Shown piece by piece: positions 1 through 6,849 of a DNA stretch of 11,206 nucleotides. This DNA comes from Candidatus Iainarchaeum sp. (lineage in GTDB: Archaea > Iainarchaeota > Iainarchaeia > Iainarchaeales > GCA-2688035): NCBI GenBank assembly GCA_017610245.1, contig JAFCCK010000020.1, positions 1-11,206 on the forward strand. Reading direction: 5' to 3'. The stretch's first letter is position 1; each line of letters starts with the position of its first letter. The translations under genes and the position numbers were made by a program. The notes beneath the pieces are model-generated. The model saw only the letters and a list, made by a program, of their open reading frames with translations. It ran no database searches and was not told where the DNA came from.

Positions 1-885
1 GCTTATTTCATTGAAGATTGCCCTGCTTACAATGTCTCTTGGGGCAAGCTCCATTTCTTTTACATGTTTTTTTATAAAACGCTCTCCCTTTTCGTTTACC
101 AGCTTTGCCCCTTCGCCCCTAGCCGATTCCGAAATAAGCGAATTCTCCCATGCAATGGTAGTTGGATGAAACTGAACAAACTCGAGGTCCATCAGCTTTG
201 CCCCGGCCCTAAACGCCGTCCCATGGCAATCTCCAACTGTTCCGCTTGGATTGGTCGTTTTGGAAAAGCACGCAGCGTAGCCGCCGGAAGCAAGCACTAG
301 GGCATTTGAATGAAAGACTTTCTTCCCGTTTGCTGTTTGAATCAGCGCCCCGCCAAAGAGGTTTTGCTTTGTAATTAAATCAATTAAATAATAGTGGGTA
401 AATAAATGGATGTTTCTTTGTTCCTCTACAAGTTTTCTCATAAACTCTATTAACCCCTTTCCTGTTGCATCCCCGCTGATGTGCAAAACCCTGTTTCTGC
501 AATGCCCTGCTTCTCTTCCCAAACTTGGCTTTCCCGCTACTGAATCAAAGTGCAATCCCAATTCAATTAATTCATTTATCCTCTGGATTCCCTGCTCTAC
601 CAGAATTTTTACCGCCTCGGCGTCACAGAGCTCCCTCCCTACCCTGACAGTGTCATTAAAATGCAACTGCGTTGAATCGTCTTTGCCAAAGGCTGCCGCA
701 ACGCCGCCCTGGGCTTTAAACGAATTGCTTTCATCAATAGCCGATTTTGAGAGCAGGGCAACTGATTTATTTTTAAGGGCAGCATTCCATGCAGCAGTTA
801 ACCCAGCCAAACCAGAGCCAACAATAATTAAATCAAAAGATTCCTTTTCCAGCCCTTTTGAATCAAATCCTGCGATATAGCGCAT
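1..885 (-). CDS. nadB: L-aspartate oxidase, partial (C-terminus beyond left edge)
   Basis: A flavoprotein that oxidises L-aspartate to iminoaspartate, the first step of de novo NAD synthesis, in the cytoplasm. I translated the minus strand by hand: 295 codons run open to base 1, so the C-terminal part is missing. Visible are the FAD Rossmann motif GSGLAG (residues 23-28), SFKAQGGVAAA (55-65), HISGDATG (135-142), QFHPT (238-242), ARGEGA (255-260) and RDIVSRAI (283-290), in the order and spacing of the NadB/succinate dehydrogenase flavoprotein family. The LCD..AV segment after AQGGVAAA, and LGREAGH before the GDATG motif, favour NadB over fumarate reductase. The ATG at 885 lies 32 bases after the stop of the M24 peptidase gene, has no good Shine-Dalgarno and has a TATA-like box about 26 bases upstream. 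A 16-residue leader precedes the Rossmann strand. Quinolinate synthase (nadA) might lie beyond the left edge, but that is not visible. Confidence 0.88.
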   Translation of the reverse strand, partial: MRYIAGFDSKGLEKESFDLIIVGSGLAGLTAAWNAALKNKSVALLSKSAIDESNSFKAQGGVAAAFGKDDSTQLHFNDTVRVGRELCDAEAVKILVEQGIQRINELIELGLHFDSVAGKPSLGREAGHCRNRVLHISGDATGKGLIEFMRKLVEEQRNIHLFTHYYLIDLITKQNLFGGALIQTANGKKVFHSNALVLASGGYAACFSKTTNPSGTVGDCHGTAFRAGAKLMDLEFVQFHPTTIAWENSLISESARGEGAKLVNEKGERFIKKHVKEMELAPRDIVSRAIFNEIS

Positions 886-907
886 AATAAACTACAGTTC
901 TCTTTTC

Positions 908-913
908 TATAAA
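908..913 (-). promoter_or_regulatory. TATA box for nadB, probably leaderless
   Basis: On the minus strand TTTATA is centred about 26 bases before the nadB ATG, the usual archaeal distance between TATA box and transcription start. No Shine-Dalgarno lies between them. If real, nadB can be transcribed on its own with a leaderless mRNA, in addition to read-through from the peptidase genes. The box starts just 4 bases past the stop codon of the upstream gene. Short A/T motifs are common by chance in this DNA. Confidence 0.4.
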
Positions 914-917
914 TTCA

Positions 918-1985
918 TTACAGTTTAATTAATTCTTTTGGTGCATTGCTCAGCTTCTTGCAGCCCTTTTTCCCTACCACAATGTCATCCTCAATCCTTA
1001 TCCCAAACCTCTTGAGGTAAACAGCTGGCTCAACTGTTAGAACCATGCCCTTTACAAGAACATCCTTGCTCTCAGACAAAAATCCAGAAGGGGAATCATG
1101 TGGTAGCATACCCAAACCATGGCCCAGCCCATGGGGCAGCTTGTGCCCTATTTCTTTTTTGAGGAAAGCTGAAACCTTTTTGAAAACATCTGAAGCCAAA
1201 GCACCTTCAATGCTAAGGCTCTCCCCAAGCTTCTTTGCCTCAAATACCGCTTCATAAACGTTTTGCTCTTTCTTAGAGGGCTTTCCTACAGAAAAAACCC
1301 GCGTGATATCTGCACAGTAGCCCTTATAGCGCGCTCCACAATCTATCAGCAGAATTCCTTTCTTAATCTTCCTGTCGCTTGGGACATGATGCGGAAAAAT
1401 GCTGTTACGGGCATTTGCAATGACAGGGGGGAATGCAAGTTCCTCCCTCTGCTTCTCCCTCAGCAAAAACTCGAGCTCAAAGGCGAGCTGCTTTTCTGTT
1501 ATTCCCTTTTTGAAAATTCTTGGTACTTGCCGCAATACTCCTTCAGTTATTTTAGCTGCCTTTGCAATTCTTGCAATCTCCCAGGGCTCCTTAATCGCCA
1601 TGATGTCGCGAAGCTGTTGTGAAACATCCACAAAGCGCTTCCTTGGGATTGCTTTCTTAAGGTTCTTAAATGAATTAAGGGGATAAAGCAGCTTGTTTAT
1701 CCCAATCCTTTTTCCCTTAAGCTCTTTTCTCAGCAGCGATTTCATCTGCTCTCTTCTCCTTACTGTCCTTGCCCTGAGCTTTTTGCTTTTAACCTCAGGG
1801 TCAAGAACACTTCTCAGCAGCAGGGGTTTCCTGTCGGGATTCAGCAACAGAATGTTGTTTGTAAGGAAACCAAAAGGGAGCCGTGAAAAATAGAAGAAGG
1901 CTGGCTCTGGATTTCCTGGAAAGGTCCTGAGTATTATTGCGTCAACTTTCGCTTTATCAAAAAGCTGTTTGATTTTTTTTCTCAT
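918..1985 (-). CDS. M24 family metallopeptidase (Xaa-Pro dipeptidase/aminopeptidase type)
   Basis: A predicted cytoplasmic dinuclear metallopeptidase that removes a residue next to proline, of the pita-bread fold. Of 355 residues, the first about 125 form a creatinase-like N-terminal domain and the rest the catalytic domain. All five M24 metal ligands are visible: D215 (LLIDCG), D226 (ADITR), H289 (HGLGHG), E319 (TVEPAVY) and E332 (RIEDD); H200 and H296 fit the usual substrate-side histidines. The N-terminal domain separates it from methionine aminopeptidase. I chose the ATG at 1985 because it overlaps the stop of the upstream M29-like gene as TAATG, typical of translational coupling, with a GGAAAGG stretch upstream. 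A TTG at 2018 would add 11 residues and overlap more of the upstream gene. Exact substrate (dipeptide or longer) cannot be told from sequence. Confidence 0.88.
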   Translation of the reverse strand: MRKKIKQLFDKAKVDAIILRTFPGNPEPAFFYFSRLPFGFLTNNILLLNPDRKPLLLRSVLDPEVKSKKLRARTVRRREQMKSLLRKELKGKRIGINKLLYPLNSFKNLKKAIPRKRFVDVSQQLRDIMAIKEPWEIARIAKAAKITEGVLRQVPRIFKKGITEKQLAFELEFLLREKQREELAFPPVIANARNSIFPHHVPSDRKIKKGILLIDCGARYKGYCADITRVFSVGKPSKKEQNVYEAVFEAKKLGESLSIEGALASDVFKKVSAFLKKEIGHKLPHGLGHGLGMLPHDSPSGFLSESKDVLVKGMVLTVEPAVYLKRFGIRIEDDIVVGKKGCKKLSNAPKELIKL

Positions 1986-3775
1986 TAAACCACGAGCTTT
2001 CCTTTCCTCATTATCCAAAGCGTTTCCTTGGTGGGAGTGACAACCCAGATATCCACTTTTTGCCTTGGACAGTTCAGAACAATATCACAATGGTAAGTTG
2101 TTTCCCGCTGCGGCTCATAGCCAGAGCCAAGCGCAATATGCATCATTCTCGCCAACTTCTCTGTTTCAATTAGATAGCGGGAGAGGCGGGCGCGAGGATT
2201 GGTATTGATTGCTATTTCGCCGACCATATCAAAGTTCTTTTTGTAGGATTTTATCATGCTTTTTGGTAGCACCCTGTTTTCCTCATACATCTTGATGAGC
2301 TTCCAACTTTCGCTCTTTCTCTTGTTTAGCGCCTTGATAATTTTCTTGGGACCGCTCAAAACCTTGTAGTGTCCGTGCTTTATCTTCACAATCAATGGCT
2401 TCTTGTTTCCAATCACATAGCTCTGGTCAATATTTATTACCACATCGCCAATAAAGGTGCCGTTCAAATCATATGGTGTCCAGAAGACTTCCCCGCCAGG
2501 AAAATTCCCATAGCGGCCGTTCTTGAGTTTGAATACCTTTCCCGCCTCTGGCTCTGTGCTTGGGTTCACTTCAATGTCCGAAGCCAACACAGGGCTTTTC
2601 CTCTTGAGTATGCGAGTAAGGTCAACCTCCAACTCTGTTCTCCCTTGCTTGAGCTTCCTGCCTCTGATGAAAAGAGTTTTTCCCTGCTTCAGTATGGCCC
2701 TTATCGTGTCATCCCTCTGGCGCAGCTTGAAGTAATCAATATAGCAGGTGCGGATAAAATTTTCAAGTGGAAGGGTTCCAGTAATTGCATATCTTGTTTT
2801 TGGCTCCCTTTTATCAATCCTTGTCTGCACCAGCCAGAATGGCTTCAGGAACATTTGCCCAGGGCTTTGCCAGCGGCTCTTCCTGTTTGGCGTAGGATAT
2901 CCAATATTCAATCCAAAGAAATGCTTGCCCCCATAGCCCTTTCCATGTATGCCAAAGGCGGCATCGCTCAGCCTTAAGCGCTCAAAGTGCAATAGCTTGG
3001 AAACCTTTTTGAATTCCCTAAACCAGGGCTCTTTGATGCCCTTCTCGTATTCGCATCCAACCAATGTAGAGGAAAGGTCTGCAATTCTCTCCATTGGCTT
3101 AAGCTGTGACATCTTTGTGGTAGAGGACCCCAGCGAAACCTGCTTACAAAGCTTCTTCGCACTCAAAGCCATTGCATAGGCAATTGAAAAATTATCAAGG
3201 TAATCATCCAAGGGGAGCTGCAAATCTTTTCTCCTTGGAATTAGTTCAAAGGAAACAGAGAAGCGCTCCCGCTTCCTCAGATTATATCCTTGTATGAGAA
3301 TTCGCCTGCACGTAGCAAGAAGCTTTCCCCAGTGCCTCTTCCTGAACCACTTTGTTTTGAACTCAAGTGCAGTGCCAGCTGCAAGGAAGGAGCGCTTGGA
3401 AGCTGAAATAATTAGCTCTGGCGGCCTGAAAATTCTCTCAAAAGCCCTGTTCTTTGCTTTTTTGTTGACCGCTTTAATGAAATCCATTAGCGCAGCTTTT
3501 TTCTTTCCATTTTTCCCAGCATATGCCCCCCAAGTGCGTTTTAATGCATTAAGAGTTTCACTTTTCCCATCGATAACAAAGAGGTTCATCTCAGCATTCA
3601 GTTCATGCACTGCCCTGCTCAAGGGAGCAATAGAATAGAATGCCTGCTCATTTCCCAGCGGAAATTCAATAAGGCATGTGTTGCCCTTTTTCAGCAGCTT
3701 TTTCAATGCTGCCCTGTAATAGGCTACCGCTCTATTGAACTCCCGTCTATTATACTTCATTTTAATGCCTTTCAT
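1985..3775 (-). CDS. M29-like (aminopeptidase T/AmpS family) metallopeptidase, enlarged
   Basis: A probable metal-dependent aminopeptidase. The C-terminal half carries the M29 ligand set in order: E429 (GGEVF), E520 (GEIAINTNP), H546 and Y553 (MHIALGSGY, with the 7-residue spacing of the family), then H562 and D564 (YHCDIVL). The stretch NPSTEPEAG before the first ligand also fits the family. At 596 residues it is about 180 longer than typical M29 enzymes (about 410), and the first ligand falls correspondingly late. The extra length lies in the N-terminal and central regions, where I recognise no domain; no signal peptide or membrane segment is apparent. The ATG at 3775 overlaps the stop of the preceding 54-residue gene as ATGA, while its own stop overlaps the M24 gene start, so the three are likely cotranslated. 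Family membership rests on motifs only. Another Met at residue 6 is an alternative start. Confidence 0.68.
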   Translation of the reverse strand: MKGIKMKYNRREFNRAVAYYRAALKKLLKKGNTCLIEFPLGNEQAFYSIAPLSRAVHELNAEMNLFVIDGKSETLNALKRTWGAYAGKNGKKKAALMDFIKAVNKKAKNRAFERIFRPPELIISASKRSFLAAGTALEFKTKWFRKRHWGKLLATCRRILIQGYNLRKRERFSVSFELIPRRKDLQLPLDDYLDNFSIAYAMALSAKKLCKQVSLGSSTTKMSQLKPMERIADLSSTLVGCEYEKGIKEPWFREFKKVSKLLHFERLRLSDAAFGIHGKGYGGKHFFGLNIGYPTPNRKSRWQSPGQMFLKPFWLVQTRIDKREPKTRYAITGTLPLENFIRTCYIDYFKLRQRDDTIRAILKQGKTLFIRGRKLKQGRTELEVDLTRILKRKSPVLASDIEVNPSTEPEAGKVFKLKNGRYGNFPGGEVFWTPYDLNGTFIGDVVINIDQSYVIGNKKPLIVKIKHGHYKVLSGPKKIIKALNKRKSESWKLIKMYEENRVLPKSMIKSYKKNFDMVGEIAINTNPRARLSRYLIETEKLARMMHIALGSGYEPQRETTYHCDIVLNCPRQKVDIWVVTPTKETLWIMRKGKLVV

Positions 3776-3936
3776 TTCTTCTTCAGCATAGGCAGTCCAG
3801 TTATACTGTTTTCAATAATAGTGTAGCCTTCGGGCAAATCAATGCTCTCACTGGGATCCTTTGAAAAATAAAAGAGCCTGCCCTTCTGATGCAGATAGTA
3901 CTTGTTGCCCTTGCTGTTGGTATGCTCATATCCCAT
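3772..3936 (-). CDS. small conserved-looking protein, 54 residues, unknown function
   Basis: A short open frame read by hand on the minus strand. It begins MGYEHTNSKGNKYYLHQKG, continues with an aromatic run LFYFSKDP, then IDLPEGY, and ends TGLPMLKKK. It has no cysteines and no membrane segment. The composition (Tyr/Phe patches between Lys and Gly turns) suggests a small beta-rich fold. From memory it resembles very short uncharacterised proteins of DPANN archaea, but I cannot verify that. Support that it is real comes from an excellent Shine-Dalgarno (GGGGTGATT ending 2 bases before the ATG at 3936, a near match to the 16S rRNA complement GGAGGTGATCC), an ATGA overlap with the downstream M29-like gene, and a position directly behind a divergent promoter. 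A role linked to the peptidases is only inferred from position. Confidence 0.72.
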   Translation of the reverse strand: MGYEHTNSKGNKYYLHQKGRLFYFSKDPSESIDLPEGYTIIENSITGLPMLKKK

Positions 3937-4016
3937 GGAATCACCCCAAGAAAGCGTTTTTTCTGATAAAAATAACTGGTTTCAATTATTAAACCTTTGG
4001 GTTTTTCAAAATAAAT
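3937..4016. promoter_or_regulatory. divergent promoter region with shared TATA-like element
   Basis: This 80-base gap separates the small-protein/peptidase operon (minus) from the DHH gene (plus). TTATTAAA at 3986-3993 is centred about 27.5 bases before the DHH ATG, which has no Shine-Dalgarno, so a leaderless plus-strand transcript is likely. Read on the other strand the same element is TTTAATAA. It would place a minus-strand start near 3962, giving a leader of about 27 bases that contains the GGGGTGA Shine-Dalgarno (3941-3947). A second minus-strand box, TTATTTTTAT (3966-3975), is a weaker choice because it would cut into that Shine-Dalgarno. Confidence 0.5.
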
Positions 4017-5105
4017 ATGAAAAAAAGCATGTTGCTGCTCCGCTTAAAGGAATTCTGTTCAGACCTGGACAAAAAGGACAGGGTTGCCTTGCTCCATCAC
4101 TCTGACCCCGATGGCTTCTGCTCTGCTGCAATAGTTCTGAAAGCGCTCAAGAAGCTAACAGGCAAAATGCCTGTTGTGATAGAGAACTATGAGTATGCGG
4201 ACAACAAGAGGGCAAAGGCATTCCTGAAAAAGGCGGCGGAGAAAAAGACAAACAAACTGATAATTCTAGACATTTCAATCGACGGCGACCCGAACTGGAA
4301 AAGGCTTGTAAAGCCCTTTGAAAAAGTCCTCATAATCGACCACCACAAATTGTATGAAGACCTCTCAAGCAAAAAAACTATTTTCATTAAAGCCCAGTTT
4401 GTTTCAAAGAGAGAGCCGAGCAGCTATCCCTGCAGCAAGCTGTGCTTTGATTTGGTCGGGAAATGCGCCAAAATCAGCAATGCGGACTGGATTGCATGCA
4501 TCGGCATTATTGGTGACAAGGGCTACCCCCACTGGAAACCCTTCTTCAAAAAAACAATGAAGAGAACTGGCTTGGATTTGTTCACCCTCACTGATTTGAC
4601 TTATTTGGTTGGGGCAACAGAGGTAATGGCAAGGGAGAAAATGAATTCCCTGCTCCTTCTTTTCTTCGAGGCAAAGAGCCCAAAAGAAATTCTCAGAAGC
4701 CCCTTTTCAAAATACCTTGAAAAAATGAAAATGGAGTTGGATAGGCAGATTTGGCTCTGCATGGAAAACGCCCTCTTCTTTCCAGAACTGGAGCTTGTTC
4801 TCTATGAAACAAGAACAGTTAGGGAGGGGATAAAGAGTTATGTTGTAAATGAATTGAGTGAATTAAGTCCCAATAGGACAGTAATATTGATTCAGGATTC
4901 AGGGAAAAAATATTTGAGGGTTAGTGCAAGGAGACAGGATTGTAGGATTAAAATGAACGAGCTGCTAGAACGCTCAATAAGGGGAATTCCTGACGCGAAT
5001 GGCGGCGGGCATATTCCAGCTGCTGCAGCCAGGATTCCAAAAAGGTTTGAGAGCAAATTCAAGAAGAACTTGATGAAAACTCTCAAGAGAATGGTGAGAA
5101 AGTAG
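4017..5105 (+). CDS. DHH/DHHA1 family phosphoesterase (archaeal RecJ-like)
   Basis: A predicted Mn-dependent phosphoesterase: a single-strand nuclease, or an enzyme for short oligonucleotides or nucleotides. All four catalytic DHH motifs are visible in 362 residues: HSDPDG (28-33), D85 in ILDIS, IIDHHK (106-111) and D167 in IIGDKG. The C-terminal DHHA1 substrate domain ends with NGGGHIPAAA (328-337), the glycine-rich GGGH motif. It is much shorter than bacterial RecJ (about 570) and shows no room for an OB fold, matching compact archaeal RecJ-like proteins. The ATG at 4017 lacks a Shine-Dalgarno and follows a TATA-like box by about 27 bases, so the mRNA is probably leaderless; Met5 is a possible alternative. 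It converges with the PolX gene across a 4-base gap, which weakly supports a DNA repair role. Whether it acts on DNA, RNA or small nucleotides is not decidable here. Confidence 0.85.
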   Translation: MKKSMLLLRLKEFCSDLDKKDRVALLHHSDPDGFCSAAIVLKALKKLTGKMPVVIENYEYADNKRAKAFLKKAAEKKTNKLIILDISIDGDPNWKRLVKPFEKVLIIDHHKLYEDLSSKKTIFIKAQFVSKREPSSYPCSKLCFDLVGKCAKISNADWIACIGIIGDKGYPHWKPFFKKTMKRTGLDLFTLTDLTYLVGATEVMAREKMNSLLLLFFEAKSPKEILRSPFSKYLEKMKMELDRQIWLCMENALFFPELELVLYETRTVREGIKSYVVNELSELSPNRTVILIQDSGKKYLRVSARRQDCRIKMNELLERSIRGIPDANGGGHIPAAAARIPKRFESKFKKNLMKTLKRMVRK

Positions 5106-5109
5106 CACC

Positions 5110-6825
5110 CTATCTCTGCAAAAATCGCTCCAGCTTCTTTAAAGGCAAGGCATTAATTATATTCTTCTTTTCAGCCCATGCACGTCTTGCTGTTGCTATG
5201 CCAAGCTCAATGTAGCGCAAATGCTCTGTGCTGTGGGCATCTGTTCCAATCGCTAATTTGCAGCCGGTCTCTATTGCTGCTTTGCTGTTCACATCATTCA
5301 AATCCAAGCGGTTTGGCATCGCATTAATCTCAAGGGCAATGTTATTTTGCTTTGCCTTTTCAAAGACCGTGTCCAAATTCAAAGCAATGGGATTCCTCTC
5401 GTTTATTTTTCTGTTAGTAGGGTGCCCCAGAATTTGAATGTACTTATTTTCAAATGCCTTGCAAATCCTGTTGCTATTCTCCCTCTCTGCTCCCTTGAAG
5501 CCGTGATGAATGCTTCCATAAACCACATCAGCCTTGCGCAGTACATCACTTGCTGCATTCAGCTGCCCGTTCTTTTTTATGTCAACCTCCATTCCCTTAA
5601 AGATTCTTAGCCTTGGAAATTTTTTCTGAATCCTTTCAATCTCCCTGAACTGCCTTTCAATTGTTTTTTTGCTCATTGCATGCGCTATTGCAAGCGCACC
5701 AACATGGTCGGTTATTGCGATAAAGCCGTACCCCAAGCGTTTTGCAGCATTCGCCATCTCCTCAACACCGTTGTTTCCATCGCTGTAAGTGGTGTGCATC
5801 TGGAAATCGCCCTTTATATCATCATATCCAATCAATCGCGGCAGCTTGCTGTGCCTTGCTGCCTCTATTTCCCCTCTGTTCTCTCTCAGCTCTGGCTCAA
5901 TATAAGGCAGCCCTAATGCTCTGTAAACATCCTCTTCGCTTTTACTCGCTATCACTCTCTTCCCCTTAAAAACACCATATTCACTCAGCTTCAACCCTTT
6001 CTTCAAAGCAATTTTCCTTAGTTCAATGCTGTGCTGCTTGCTCCCAGTGAAATATTGTAATGCAGAGCCCCACTGTTTTGGCTTTATAACCCTTATATCA
6101 ACCTGCAGATTGTTTTCAACCCAAACGCTTGCCTTTGTGCTGCCCTTTGCAAGAACCTTTCTCACAGAGGGCACAGCAGTGAAATAATCCATTACTGTTT
6201 TTGGCTTGTTGCTTGCAACTAGAATATCAATATCGCCGATTGTTTCCATTCTCCGTCGCAAAGAGCCGGCTGGCTCTGCTGCTTTCACTGCCTTGCTTTT
6301 TTCAAGGTAGCTCTTTACCTCCTTTGCAACAGGTAATGCCAACCCAAGCAGCATTCTCTCCCCTGCTCTTTTCGCAAGGGAGATTCCCTTCAGAATCTCT
6401 TCCTCTGTTTTTTCCCCGAAGCCAGGCAAATGCCGAATGCGGTGCTGTAAGGCCGCTTTCTTTAAATCATCCAAATTCTTAATTCCAAGTTTCTTGTACA
6501 ACTGCACTGTTTTCTTTGGGCCCAGACCTGGTACCGCTCCCAATGCTTCTACATCAATCGGCATGCTTTTCTTCAGTTTTTCAAAGTAGTGCAGCTTCCC
6601 TGTTTTTATTATTTCCTCGATTTTTTTGGCAATATTTTCCCCCACACCGGGAATCGCCTCAAGCGCTTTCTTGCCCCCCTTCTTGTAAACATCCTCAATG
6701 GGCTCGCTCAAGCTCTCAATCGCCATGGCTGCCTTTCTATAGGCCCTAGGCTTCCACTGAACATTCTGCATTTCCAAAATGTCTGCAATCTCAAAGAATA
6801 TTGCAGTAATTTCCTGGTTTTTCAT
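5110..6825 (-). CDS. polX: DNA polymerase family X with C-terminal PHP domain
   Basis: A repair polymerase that fills short gaps during base excision repair; the PHP domain gives Mn-dependent 3'-5' exonuclease and end-cleaning activity in characterised relatives. The 571 residues match the usual PolX length. Order: helical 8-kDa DNA-binding region with helix-hairpin-helix motifs IPGVGENIA (58-66) and VPGLGPKKT (98-106), plus LPGFGEKT (133-140). The palm has GSLRR (187-191), the aspartates D198 and D200 (GDIDIL) and D243 (VDIRV). The PHP domain has H344, D349, TDH (372-374), GMEVD (411-415), IHH (439-441), GHPT (467-470) and GTDAH (527-531). The first PHP metal histidine position is Q342, which I recall also in some bacterial PolX. 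The ATG at 6825 gives the normal N-terminus. It lies 24 bases downstream of the MBL-fold gene and ends the zinc-protein/MBL/PolX operon. Confidence 0.94.
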   Translation of the reverse strand: MKNQEITAIFFEIADILEMQNVQWKPRAYRKAAMAIESLSEPIEDVYKKGGKKALEAIPGVGENIAKKIEEIIKTGKLHYFEKLKKSMPIDVEALGAVPGLGPKKTVQLYKKLGIKNLDDLKKAALQHRIRHLPGFGEKTEEEILKGISLAKRAGERMLLGLALPVAKEVKSYLEKSKAVKAAEPAGSLRRRMETIGDIDILVASNKPKTVMDYFTAVPSVRKVLAKGSTKASVWVENNLQVDIRVIKPKQWGSALQYFTGSKQHSIELRKIALKKGLKLSEYGVFKGKRVIASKSEEDVYRALGLPYIEPELRENRGEIEAARHSKLPRLIGYDDIKGDFQMHTTYSDGNNGVEEMANAAKRLGYGFIAITDHVGALAIAHAMSKKTIERQFREIERIQKKFPRLRIFKGMEVDIKKNGQLNAASDVLRKADVVYGSIHHGFKGAERENSNRICKAFENKYIQILGHPTNRKINERNPIALNLDTVFEKAKQNNIALEINAMPNRLDLNDVNSKAAIETGCKLAIGTDAHSTEHLRYIELGIATARRAWAEKKNIINALPLKKLERFLQR

Positions 6826-6849
6826 TTTACAGAATAAGCTCTTTCTCTC

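Noticed and set aside
410..880. 156-residue plus-strand open frame opposite nadB
   Set aside because: It is the antisense shadow of nadB, which has clear FAD and active-site motifs on the minus strand.
1..885. Succinate dehydrogenase/fumarate reductase flavoprotein identity for the left-edge gene
   Set aside because: The length of the N-terminal part, LGREAGH before GDATG and the lack of neighbouring iron-sulfur or membrane subunit genes fit NadB better, although the missing C-terminus leaves some doubt.
1986..2018. TTG start giving the M24 peptidase 11 more residues
   Set aside because: The ATG at 1985 forms a TAATG overlap with the upstream stop and gives the normal family N-terminus; the TTG would overlap the M29-like gene by 34 bases.
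2369..2977. 202-residue plus-strand open frame within the M29-like gene
   Set aside because: It has no recognisable motif, no promoter or ribosome site, and lies wholly opposite a coding frame with a complete metal-ligand set.
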